Positions 1 to 5,555 are shown, counted from the stretch's first letter. The stretch: DNA of 5,555 nucleotides from CAZRIE01 sp964600075 (GCA_964600075.1 CAZRIE010000182.1:1-5555), one strand, 5' to 3'. Made by a program: numbers and translations. The notes: generated by a model from the sequence alone, not told the origin.

Positions 1-83
1 GCCATTATCAGTGCACTATGTACCTGTTGCACAAGTTAGCCAAAAAAATGGGTCGTGATTATTGCCAATCGGGCGATGGATCT
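1..83. other. Unassigned left edge
   Basis: No gene can be supported here. One plus-strand frame is open from the window edge to a TGA at 56-58 and could be the last 18 codons of a truncated gene, but the peptide resembles no family I recognise. The similarity to the IS end begins at about 78-84, so this stretch is either flanking DNA or a diverged or rearranged part of the element. The 69-codon reading frame over 18-227 runs through the IS repeat out of the transposase frame and is not considered a gene. Confidence 0.4.
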
Positions 84-194
84 AAAATCGGCTTTCCGTT
101 TATGGATCGACAAGAAAAAAGCCTCTTAAAGAGGCTTACATTCATCCGTTTTGTGACCGGTCAACCCCTTGTGCAAAGGTTACCGTTGTTACCA
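84..194 (+). repeat. IS-end direct repeat, copy A (solo)
   Basis: This 111-bp segment matches 2143-2253 base for base except at 108 (C versus A) and 180 (T versus G), in the same orientation at a constant offset of 2059. In copy B the same sequence is the last 15 codons of an IS1182-like transposase plus the noncoding end of the element, so copy A is a solo 3' IS end. Its frame still reads LKSAFRLWIDKKKAS and stops at 127-129. It contains an intrinsic-terminator-like stem (119-137) and a perfect 10-bp palindrome TGACCGGTCA (154-163). Homology stops at 194, five bases before the higA stop codon, which marks the probable right end of the element. The upstream transposase is absent. Confidence 0.88.
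115..137 (-). terminator. IS-borne terminator downstream of higA
   Basis: The 9-bp arms at 119-127 and 129-137 (AAGCCTCTT / AAGAGGCTT) are perfect complements. On the minus strand the stem is followed by a T-run (the A-run at 115-120 on the plus strand), as in a Rho-independent terminator. It lies 62-84 nt past the higA stop in the direction of higBA transcription. On the plus strand the hairpin encloses the relic transposase stop codon but has no T-tract, so the terminator should act mainly on minus-strand transcripts. Confidence 0.75.
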
Positions 195-198
195 TTTG

Positions 199-570
199 TT
201 ATTTTGGTGCGAGTTTGTAATTATTGACCAATACCGATGCGGAAATTTGAAGTATCCGTTCTAACTCTCGAATCATGTCCACGGTCAGCCTTTTCTTTCG
301 ATTTAGAATTTCCGATACCCTGCTCTTTCCGCCAATCACTCCGACCAAATCTTTCTGTTTCAAGTTCAATTCCTCCATACGGATTTTAATCGCCTCGATT
401 GGATCTGGTGCCTCGATCGGATAATGGTTGTTTTCGTAATTCTCGATTATCAATGAGAGAATTTCCGCCTCGTCTCCATCTTTGGTGTCGGACGGTGCAT
501 CAAAAATCACTTCTAGGCGTTTAAGTGCTTTTCGGTAATCCTTTTCCGTTTTAATCGGTTTTAACTCCAT
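199..570 (-). CDS. higA: HigA-type antitoxin, HTH XRE family
   Basis: A 123-aa antitoxin predicted to neutralise the HigB product encoded just upstream and to repress the operon. The N-terminal part (MELKPIKTEKDYRKAL, then an acidic stretch at about 25-45) and the segment YPIEAPDPIEAIKIRMEE (50-67) are typical of the long HigA group. They are followed by a Cro/C1-type helix-turn-helix at about 67-112, whose recognition helix falls around GGKSRVSEILNRKKRLT. The frame is open further upstream to 657, but that would add 29 residues with no family resemblance that overlap the toxin gene. The ATG at 568-570 matches where HigA proteins normally begin and leaves a 10-nt gap after higB. The toxin-first order is characteristic of higBA. 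The gene ends five bases from an IS remnant but looks full length. Confidence 0.93.
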   Translation of the reverse strand: MELKPIKTEKDYRKALKRLEVIFDAPSDTKDGDEAEILSLIIENYENNHYPIEAPDPIEAIKIRMEELNLKQKDLVGVIGGKSRVSEILNRKKRLTVDMIRELERILQISASVLVNNYKLAPK

Positions 571-580
571 AACTTTTTGT

Positions 581-877
581 TTAAATCGTGTCCGAATCAA
601 TTTTATCATATTGGGCGTGAGAACCGATAAATCGGATAAACGCCCATTGTTTCTCATAATTGAACTTTACAACAAGTCGGTACGAATTTCCCTTGATGTT
701 GAATACGACCCGACCGTTTTTAAGAATACTTGCGTTTATGTAAGTTTGTTTAACGTCGTTCGGCGAATTCCATTTCGAACTTTTCACCGTATCGTACCAT
801 GTTTTCAGATACTGTTCGGAGTCCGCGTGCTTTTCCCAAAATTCCCGGAGCGTACTCTTTGCGATTATTCGTTTCAT
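581..877 (-). CDS. higB: HigB-type toxin (ribosome-dependent mRNA interferase family)
   Basis: A 98-aa cytoplasmic toxin of the HigB_toxin family (RelE/HigB superfold), whose characterised members cleave mRNA at the ribosome. Recognisable family signatures are W36-x-x-P-x-D41-x-K43 after an N-terminal helix (REFWEKHADSEQYLKTW), then R56-VVFNI, G63-N64, YRLVV (66-70), and the C-terminal FIGSHAQYDKI (83-93) with His87, Tyr90 and Asp91. Length and motif order are those of an intact toxin, and no frameshift is visible. It is the first gene of the operon, with higA starting 10 nt after its stop. A TAnnTTTG-type promoter and a palindrome sit immediately upstream, consistent with repression by HigA or the HigBA complex. 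The family call is firm; activity is inferred. Confidence 0.93.
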   Translation of the reverse strand: MKRIIAKSTLREFWEKHADSEQYLKTWYDTVKSSKWNSPNDVKQTYINASILKNGRVVFNIKGNSYRLVVKFNYEKQWAFIRFIGSHAQYDKIDSDTI

Positions 878-893
878 CTGTCAATCTATGGAA

Positions 894-901
894 CAAAAAT
901 A
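894..901 (-). promoter_or_regulatory. Bacteroidota -7 element of higBA promoter
   Basis: Read on the minus strand this is TATTTTTG, an exact match to the phylum's TAnnTTTG -7 consensus. It lies 16 nt upstream of the higB ATG, so transcription would start around 886-890 with a very short leader. No good TTG -33 element is evident at the right distance; the expected position falls within the inverted repeat at 904-928. Confidence 0.6.
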
Positions 902-903
902 CA

Positions 904-928
904 AAAAGTTCTCTAATATAGAACTTTT
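904..928. promoter_or_regulatory. Inverted repeat, probable HigA operator
   Basis: The perfect 9-bp arms AAAAGTTCT (904-912) and AGAACTTTT (920-928) are separated by 7 nt, giving half-site centres 16 nt apart. The site sits directly upstream of the -7 element, so a bound repressor dimer would block RNA polymerase. Autorepression through palindromes is the established mode for HigA and other HTH antitoxins; binding here is inferred from position and symmetry. Confidence 0.65.
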
Positions 929-957
929 ATTGAATGTTTTCTAGAATAAAGGGTAAC

Positions 958-1016
958 AGCCAATGTAAAAAGCATTTTAATGTGTATTTACACATCTTTG
1001 TTGGCATATGGCTTTT
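958..1016. other. Structured AT-rich intergenic element
   Basis: The core is a perfect inverted repeat ATGTGTA (980-986) / TACACAT (989-995) with a 2-nt spacer. Outer complementary segments GCCAA (959-963) and TTGGC (1001-1005) could close a larger imperfect stem, and AAAAGC (968-973) can alternatively pair with GCTTTT (1011-1016). It lies between the end of the DUF1080 gene and the higB promoter. On the minus strand the core stem is followed by a TTAAAATGCTTTTT tract, so a weak terminator for the DUF1080 gene is the simplest reading. A recombination-type folded site is an alternative I cannot confirm. Confidence 0.4.
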
Positions 1017-1031
1017 CTACTGTAATAAATC

Positions 1032-1757
1032 TTATTCTATTTTTCTGATGCTAATGTCTTTATAATGGACCTCGTATGGTTCTCCTTGGTGAGCTTGAAG
1101 ACATATATAGCCTTTAGATGACACATCTCCTTTTTCAGTGAATTTCACCGTGGTGATACCATTGACTTTGATTTCAATTTCCTTTCCCTGAGCCAAAACT
1201 CGAATCTCATTCCAATCATTTGGTTTTACTATTTCATGGATTAATTCTCTTTCTGGCATTTTTAGAATAACAGCCGGATAAAATTCTGGATCTGGGTATC
1301 TTGAAACATCTGCTCTGCACTCATCAATTAAAGTGCCCCAAAGAGAGTAAGGGTTACTCATATCGACAGGCGTATGGTCTGAACAACGAACAACAATATT
1401 TGGGGTAATATATCCAATATCTGCCTGATAAGATGCCACTTTATTTGAGCCATCAACTCTTTCAGCTCTAAAGCTAATACCTGCATTACCCTTTAGGTCA
1501 GTATGAATGAGTTTAACAGATAGTGTTAATTCAAAATCTGAATATTCTTCAGTTGTACACAAATAGAAGCTTTCCTCTAATCCTTTTTCCAAACTTCCAC
1601 CAATGATAGCTTCACTCTCTACTCGAAATGCACTGTCTGAACCTTCCCATCCGGCAAGTGTTTGGCCATCGAACAATTGAATATCTTTTTGCTGCTGACA
1701 GGATGTTGTAATTAATAGTAAAAGACTAATTCTAAATATGATATTCAAATTATTCAT
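1032..1757 (-). CDS. DUF1080 / 3-keto-glycoside hydrolase-like lipoprotein
   Basis: A 241-aa exported protein. Residues 1-19 form a hydrophobic signal ending ITTS before Cys20, followed by QQQKD, which reads as a lipoprotein signal peptide, so it should be membrane-anchored outside the cytoplasm. The rest is one DUF1080 (3-keto-disaccharide hydrolase) jelly-roll domain: LFDGQTLAGWEG (28-39), KGNAGISFRAE (89-99), SYQADIGY (109-116), NDWNEIRVLAQG (180-191), a VNG turn (198-200) and a closing GYICLQAHQGEPYEVHYKDISIRKI. Family members act on 3-keto-glycosides as hydrolases or lyases in Bacteroidota sugar breakdown. No sugar dehydrogenase, transporter or SusCD pair lies nearby, so the substrate is unknown. 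The gene appears monocistronic, followed at 155 nt by higB, and its upstream region runs into the IS remnant at about 1830. Confidence 0.88.
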   Translation of the reverse strand: MNNLNIIFRISLLLLITTSCQQQKDIQLFDGQTLAGWEGSDSAFRVESEAIIGGSLEKGLEESFYLCTTEEYSDFELTLSVKLIHTDLKGNAGISFRAERVDGSNKVASYQADIGYITPNIVVRCSDHTPVDMSNPYSLWGTLIDECRADVSRYPDPEFYPAVILKMPERELIHEIVKPNDWNEIRVLAQGKEIEIKVNGITTVKFTEKGDVSSKGYICLQAHQGEPYEVHYKDISIRKIE

Positions 1758-1831
1758 AATCCAGATTTAATATTCTTAAAAGATAGTTCTTTGGTATCTA
1801 TTATAAAAATAACCTAACAAGTCCAACCTAA

Positions 1832-2188
1832 TATCGGGCGGAATACCAAAGGAACATCGAACGGGTCGAGAGCAAGGAGGACCGCTATATGAAGGGCAAG
1901 CACAAGAGTACCGTGGAATCTGTGTTCGGAACGCTGACCTAGTTCATTCGACTAAGGCAATTAAACACTCCCGGACTTGCACAGGTCAACAAGGTGATGC
2001 ACCTCTCCCCTATCGTTCATAGTCTGAAGAAGTACCTGAAATTCGTTCAAAAACGCTCAAAAAGCGGTGCGGGAATGCTTGCTTTGGCAATGTTATTGAA
2101 AAGTACCGTTCAATTCCTGTTCGGCTCTTCTTTAGAGCATCGAAAATCGGCTTTCCGTTTATGGATAGACAAGAAAAAAGCCTCTTAA
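1832..2188 (+). pseudogene. IS1182-like transposase, 3' remnant with internal stop
   Basis: One frame translates as YRAEYQRNIERVESKEDRY, then MKGKHKSTVESVFGTLT, an amber codon at 1940-1942, and FIRLRQLNTPGLAQVNKV, MHLSPIVHSLKKYLKF and a 48-residue tail to the TAA at 2186-2188. The TVE-VFGTLTQF and NLKKYLKF-like motifs are those of the C-terminal end of IS1182-family DDE transposases. The amber codon stands where relatives usually have Gln, so a single C-to-T change explains it. Another TAA at 1829-1831 precedes the recognisable part, and about three quarters of the protein is missing. The open stretch 1994-2188 alone is only its tail. The fragment is visibly richer in GC (33 of 60 bases at 1861-1920) than neighbouring genes, consistent with foreign origin. 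Confidence 0.85.
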
Positions 2189-2253
2189 AGAGGCTTACAT
2201 TCATCCGTTTTGTGACCGGTCAACCCCTTGTGCAAAGGGTACCGTTGTTACCA
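2143..2253 (+). repeat. IS-end direct repeat, copy B
   Basis: Partner of 84-194, with 109 of 111 positions identical. It covers the final 15 codons of the transposase relic (KSAFRLWIDKKKAS and stop), the terminator-like stem at 2178-2196, the palindrome TGACCGGTCA at 2213-2222, and the element's right end. Outside this interval the flanks differ: CCCGTTTATT follows here, while TTTGTTATTT follows copy A. Confidence 0.88.
2174..2196 (-). terminator. IS-borne terminator downstream of the acylase gene
   Basis: Same structure as at 115-137: perfect 9-bp arms at 2178-2186 and 2188-2196, with the T-run on the minus strand (A-run at 2174-2179). It lies 85-107 nt beyond the acylase stop codon in the direction of its transcription, and no other good terminator is seen between 2197 and 2280. 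Confidence 0.75.
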
Positions 2254-2280
2254 CCCGTTTATTCTATATATTCCTGCTTA

Positions 2281-4338
2281 TTAGAATTGCAATAATTCCC
2301 TTCTGTAGAGATTGTCTTCGATATCTTTCTCATAGAACCAAATGTCTCTAAGTTTTCTGTCTATCAAAAGCTGTATTTGATCACCTTTAAAACGCGAGTT
2401 ATTTTGAGACGAATTTCCATAGCTCAAAATTCCCTTTGCTTTTATTTTTTCACCAAACTCTACTACAGAAGTATAGGCAGAACCTCCTAATAACGTATAA
2501 GATGTTGGAGACATAGGGCGATAAAAACCAGCATTAAAACTCCCAACTTCGGATAACCCTAAACCTCCATCAAAAGACCTGTCTGCGTAGTTTATTTTAT
2601 ACACTTCACCAAATGGGACATCTAATCGCTGGTATTTTTCAGCGGTTTGTTTTGCCGCTTCTGAAAGCATCTTTTTAGCTTCTTCTGAAAGGGTATTGGG
2701 TGTGTTTAAAGCATCTTTTTCATTAAACTTTACACGGAATATGTCCATTTTTTGAGTAGCAAAATACCAATTTATAAAGAGCACGGCACCCTTACTGTTG
2801 GTATCCAATTTTTTGTCCCATTTCTTGAGTACTTCGGCTGCTTGTTGCAACAATGTATTATCAGACTTTTCAACAAAGTGCACCAATTCATCCACCGTTC
2901 TATTGGCTAATTCTGAATAAGTGGAAGATTGCATTTCTACCACTTCATCAAAACTAAATTTGGACTCGCTCAATAACATCTTAATTGACCTTCTGCTTCT
3001 TTCGTCAAAATTGGCAAAAGTCTTATTGGCAACATAAGAAGGTGTATTTTTTGGCGCTTTCACAAAAGGATACGTGCTCGTCCAGGGGCCATTGTTTGAA
3101 TTGGCGACAAAACCAGATATTGGATTTTTGATTTTTGGCAACTGGTCATAACTGAGGTATTCCTTCACTAAGGCTCCGGGTTTACTAGATGGAATAACTT
3201 CTGCCCACTCGCGCATGGTGCCACCGGGGCGTTTCGGTATAATACCATTGTACAAGTAAAATATATCCCCCTTCTTGTCAGCATACACTACATTTTGTAA
3301 GGGTAGTTGAAGCATCTTCATGGCCTTTTCAAACTCTTTTAAGTTTTTAGATTTTGCCATTTCAATAAATTGCTTTGTGAAAAATGGCCGATCTAATCCT
3401 GAGAGCCTAAGGGCAAGTGCTTTTCCATCTTTTTCTTCAACAATAAATCCAAAATCAGATTTTTTAACTTGAATGGTGAAAGTGTCTCCATTTTTTATTT
3501 TTATCACTTCTGATGTAACATCTAATTTTTTCCACTCTCCATTTATAAAATAGGTGTCATTTTTAATTTCAAGCTCAATTAAGTCCATGGCATCTGCCTG
3601 ATTGAAGGTAAGTCCCCAACCTAAGTTTTCGTTAAAACCCATGGCTATTGAAGGGCTCCCAATTAACGTGACACCATACATATTGAAGTTATCGCTTTTA
3701 AGATGTGCCTCAAAAAATAAATAGTCGTCAAACCAGGGTGGATGGGGCTGTAAGAGTAGTAAAGAATTTCCGCTTTCAGATTTTGATGGGGCTATTGCCC
3801 AGGCATTCGAGCCTGCATTTTTCCACTGTGCCGCTTGGGGCTGCATGGCAAATGCCCCCACCATCAAATGATAGCTTACCTGAAGTTTGGCAAGCGGATC
3901 GGTATTCTTGATAGGAAGAACCACTTTCAATTCTTCGCTGATTGCCTCAGGATGTTTTTGGCAATATTCATTCATCCCGGTCACAAAGGAAGACAGAATG
4001 AGTTTGATAGATTCATCCTGGGCATCATACCACTGTTGAGCCCGTTCAGGAATATTGAGCTGCCTTATCAATTGGTCACTACTACTATTTTGATCTCCTC
4101 CCCAGTACTCAGCCGACTGGCCTCTTGATTTCCCGAAAGCTTTCAGAATTACGTTTCCATGAGCCTCCATTTGAGCCCATCCAAATCCGTAGTAAACCTC
4201 AGCGTTCGTTTTTCCGGAAATATGGGGGACTCCCCATTTATCCCATTTTATTTCAGTATGTTTCATTTCCTGAGCATGAAGATTACTACTTATGCCGAAG
4301 GCAATTAGTAAAAACATGACTACTATTGATTGTCGCAT
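2281..4338 (-). CDS. Penicillin/AHL acylase-family Ntn hydrolase (secreted)
   Basis: A 685-aa exported amidohydrolase of the penicillin amidase superfamily. Residues 1-22 form a signal peptide (hydrophobic core VVMFLLIAFGI, cleavage near LHA-QE). The alpha-chain region starts with IKWDKWGVPHISGKT and YGFGWAQ. Autocatalytic cleavage is expected at Gly176-Ser177 in NAGSNAWAI, making Ser177 the N-terminal nucleophile of the beta chain. His199 falls at beta-23, as in cephalosporin and acyl-homoserine-lactone acylases rather than Gln as in penicillin G acylase. The oxyanion segments are GWGLTFNQADAMDL (about 240-253) and the Asn-rich NSNN (413-416), with Asn415 or 416 the likely oxyanion Asn. QNVVYADKKGDIFY (348-361) is another family hallmark. 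Length is usual for the family. It lies 93 nt downstream of a membrane AraC-type regulator on the same strand. The natural substrate (acyl amide, AHL, lactam or peptide) cannot be told from sequence. Confidence 0.92.
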   Translation of the reverse strand: MRQSIVVMFLLIAFGISSNLHAQEMKHTEIKWDKWGVPHISGKTNAEVYYGFGWAQMEAHGNVILKAFGKSRGQSAEYWGGDQNSSSDQLIRQLNIPERAQQWYDAQDESIKLILSSFVTGMNEYCQKHPEAISEELKVVLPIKNTDPLAKLQVSYHLMVGAFAMQPQAAQWKNAGSNAWAIAPSKSESGNSLLLLQPHPPWFDDYLFFEAHLKSDNFNMYGVTLIGSPSIAMGFNENLGWGLTFNQADAMDLIELEIKNDTYFINGEWKKLDVTSEVIKIKNGDTFTIQVKKSDFGFIVEEKDGKALALRLSGLDRPFFTKQFIEMAKSKNLKEFEKAMKMLQLPLQNVVYADKKGDIFYLYNGIIPKRPGGTMREWAEVIPSSKPGALVKEYLSYDQLPKIKNPISGFVANSNNGPWTSTYPFVKAPKNTPSYVANKTFANFDERSRRSIKMLLSESKFSFDEVVEMQSSTYSELANRTVDELVHFVEKSDNTLLQQAAEVLKKWDKKLDTNSKGAVLFINWYFATQKMDIFRVKFNEKDALNTPNTLSEEAKKMLSEAAKQTAEKYQRLDVPFGEVYKINYADRSFDGGLGLSEVGSFNAGFYRPMSPTSYTLLGGSAYTSVVEFGEKIKAKGILSYGNSSQNNSRFKGDQIQLLIDRKLRDIWFYEKDIEDNLYRRELLQF

Positions 4339-4392
4339 ATTGGCTCGTTTTAGTTAAACAACAAGGCAATATTAACCACATAAAATAGGTCG

Positions 4393-4420
4393 GATGTTCT
4401 GAATCGGGAATCCGAACATC
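4393..4420. terminator. Hairpin between regulator and acylase genes
   Basis: The 7-bp arms GATGTTC (4393-4399) and GAACATC (4414-4420) are perfect complements; after one mismatch, GA/TC can extend the stem, leaving a G-rich loop. It begins 12 nt past the regulator's stop codon and ends 55 nt before the acylase ATG. The minus-strand sequence after it (CGACCTATTTTATG) lacks a clean T-run, so termination would be partial. It could instead be a symmetric operator for the AraC-type protein. Confidence 0.4.
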
Positions 4421-4431
4421 ATTTTCTGATA

Positions 4432-5511
4432 TTATGGGTGCTGTTTTTTGTATTCGGAGGGAGTTAGTCCAGTTTTTTTCTTGAAAACCGTATTAAACAC
4501 CGATCGGGAGTTGAAACCAACGTCATACATGACTTCCTTAATAGACAAAGCATCTTCAGTGTTTTGTTCCAGTTTCGATTTCGCATCTGCGATTCTGTAT
4601 GAATTGACATAATCAGAAAAGTTGCAACCAATTACATGGTTGATGGCTTGCGAAATAGATTTTTCTGAAACCTCCAATGCTTCTGAAAGTGTATTGATGT
4701 TCAAATCCGGAAGTAGATAAGGCTGCTCTTTCTTCATGTAAACTTCCAGTTTATCAGAGAGTTCTTGAAGAGCGTTTTGGTCAATAGCAGTAGTGCTCTT
4801 ATTCAACTCTTGGGCACTGCTCATTTCCACATCCATCTCTGATATTTGCTGAAATGACTGAGGGTTTTTAAGTCCTTGAAAAATGGTGATATTTACTAAG
4901 AGTAAGATACTCATTTGCACTACGGCCTCCATTGAAATAGTAAAACCGCCAATATTCATGTAGTTCATTTGAGATTGGAGCATATTGAGAAAAGTAATGA
5001 CAAGCATCAGAATTAAAATAGTTTTCAACCATTTTGTCTCGGATGTGTAGCTTTTAGATGATACCTGGGGGATGATTTTTTTATAGATATAGAGCTCTCT
5101 GAAGGAAAATAAGCAGTACGTAAGCATTAGGGGAAGGATAAACACTGCTGCCTTACTGCAAATAGAATAGCCAAAGGAAGTACTACATACAATTAAAATA
5201 AAAGGTGCAAAATGAAGCCAAGAAAGTGGTTTAAAAGTAGTGTCTTTTGAAAGATGAAACTTTACATACAAAAAAACTAAAGGGCCATATAAGAAACCAT
5301 AGCTACAACTATAGGCAGGAAGAATAGTTAAGAAATATCCGTTCGAGTATAGAAAATTGTATGCGAAATGAATACCAATGGTTAAGAGCAAGAGTGCTAA
5401 GTACTTATTGCTTTTTAATTTATTATACTTAGGTGTGATAAGTACAATTGCAAATAATATACTTTGCCATATAATCAATACATGAACAATATTAATCAGA
5501 TCAAATCTCAT
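4432..5511 (-). CDS. Membrane-anchored AraC-family transcriptional regulator
   Basis: A 359-aa one-component regulator. The N-terminal half has about seven hydrophobic helices (near 6-26, 37-56, 66-85, 97-117, 120-137, 161-178, 193-213), then a polar acidic linker (about 214-260) and a C-terminal AraC/XylS domain (about 265-357). Both helix-turn-helices are present: LSEALEVSEKSISQAINHVI (275-294), then IKEVMYDVGFNSRSVFNTVFKKKTGLTPSEYKK (324-356), which carries the usual GF-S-S-F-FKK-G-TP-E-Y signature. This architecture is common in Bacteroidota, where the membrane part is presumed to sense an extracellular or membrane signal; no ligand is known here. The chosen ATG begins the first helix, and the 44-nt A-rich leader to the window edge shows no clear promoter. 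The acylase gene follows in the same direction and is the most likely local target or co-transcribed partner. Confidence 0.9.
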   Translation of the reverse strand: MRFDLINIVHVLIIWQSILFAIVLITPKYNKLKSNKYLALLLLTIGIHFAYNFLYSNGYFLTILPAYSCSYGFLYGPLVFLYVKFHLSKDTTFKPLSWLHFAPFILIVCSTSFGYSICSKAAVFILPLMLTYCLFSFRELYIYKKIIPQVSSKSYTSETKWLKTILILMLVITFLNMLQSQMNYMNIGGFTISMEAVVQMSILLLVNITIFQGLKNPQSFQQISEMDVEMSSAQELNKSTTAIDQNALQELSDKLEVYMKKEQPYLLPDLNINTLSEALEVSEKSISQAINHVIGCNFSDYVNSYRIADAKSKLEQNTEDALSIKEVMYDVGFNSRSVFNTVFKKKTGLTPSEYKKQHP

Positions 5512-5555
5512 TTTAGTTTTAAATTCTCTATTTAATGAGTGGTAACGTTAAGTGA

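Larger units (their letters stand above)
1832..2253 (+). mobile_element. IS1182-like element, 5'-truncated remnant
   Basis: This is the right-hand part of an insertion sequence: the C-terminal transposase relic followed by 65 bp of noncoding end. The right limit (2253) is set by where similarity to copy A ceases. The left limit is uncertain (about 1805-1832), because the reading frame degenerates there beside the DUF1080 promoter region. No left end or complete terminal inverted-repeat pair is present in the window, so it cannot transpose by itself. Together with 1758-1831, it fills the 523-bp gap between intact genes. Confidence 0.8.

Noticed and set aside
18..227. 69-codon plus-strand open frame at the left edge
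   Set aside because: It runs through the IS repeat in a frame other than the transposase frame and into the end of higA; no family resemblance.
611..916. Plus-strand open frame opposite higB/higA
   Set aside because: It is antisense to a well-recognised toxin gene and its promoter, and its translation resembles nothing.
2010..2204. Minus-strand open frame opposite the transposase relic
   Set aside because: The plus-strand frame has clear transposase motifs; this is its shadow.
84..2253. A functional composite transposon
   Set aside because: Neither flanking copy has a left end, and the only transposase is truncated with a stop codon, so at most it is a relic that homologous recombination could act on.
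3705..4319. Three plus-strand open frames inside the acylase gene
   Set aside because: They are antisense to a long gene with conserved catalytic motifs; no independent support.
5540..5546. TGGTAAC near the right window edge, resembling the reverse complement of the IS end
   Set aside because: Only seven bases match and similarity then stops, so it is not enough to call a left IS end or an inverted repeat.
1..5555. CRISPR array, tRNA, rRNA, riboswitch or replication origin
   Set aside because: No regularly spaced repeats, no cloverleaf or rRNA signature, and no recognisable riboswitch or iteron pattern were seen on either strand.

Overview
The window looks like a chromosomal accessory segment of a Bacteroidota bacterium (Cytophagia- or Flavobacteriia-like). 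It has AT-rich coding sequence, A-rich leaders without clear Shine-Dalgarno sequences, a TAnnTTTG-type -7 promoter element, a DUF1080 lipoprotein, and a membrane-anchored AraC-type regulator of a kind common in that phylum. All four intact-looking functional units lie on the minus strand. The only plus-strand coding trace is a decayed transposase.

Reading left to right: positions 1-83 hold nothing assignable. Positions 84-194 are a solo copy of the 3' end of an insertion sequence. Positions 199-877 are a type II toxin-antitoxin operon in toxin-first order (higB at 581-877, higA at 199-570), with a promoter and a 9-bp inverted repeat just upstream (894-928). Positions 878-1031 are intergenic and contain a structured AT-rich inverted repeat. 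Positions 1032-1757 encode a DUF1080 (3-keto-glycoside hydrolase/lyase-like) lipoprotein. Positions 1832-2253 are the 3' remnant of an IS1182-like element, whose transposase is 5'-truncated and carries an internal amber codon. Its last 111 bp (2143-2253) repeat the solo copy with 109/111 identity in the same orientation. Positions 2281-4338 encode a secreted Ntn-hydrolase acylase of the penicillin/AHL acylase family, with nucleophile Ser177 and a His at B23. Positions 4432-5511 encode a seven-helix membrane AraC-type regulator.

Two themes emerge. First, higBA and the DUF1080 gene form a roughly 2-kb block bracketed by direct repeats of an IS end, which suggests IS-mediated acquisition or a segment that recombination could remove. 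Second, both IS ends carry a stem-loop that reads as an intrinsic terminator on the minus strand and sits just downstream of the minus-strand genes (higA and the acylase), so IS debris has probably become the terminator of both units. The membrane regulator and the acylase are adjacent and co-oriented, separated by 93 nt containing a hairpin, and may form a sense-and-process pair for an extracellular amide-type substrate. That link is inference. I see no clearly undescribed multi-gene system; the most interesting part is the arrangement of IS remnants around the toxin-antitoxin block.
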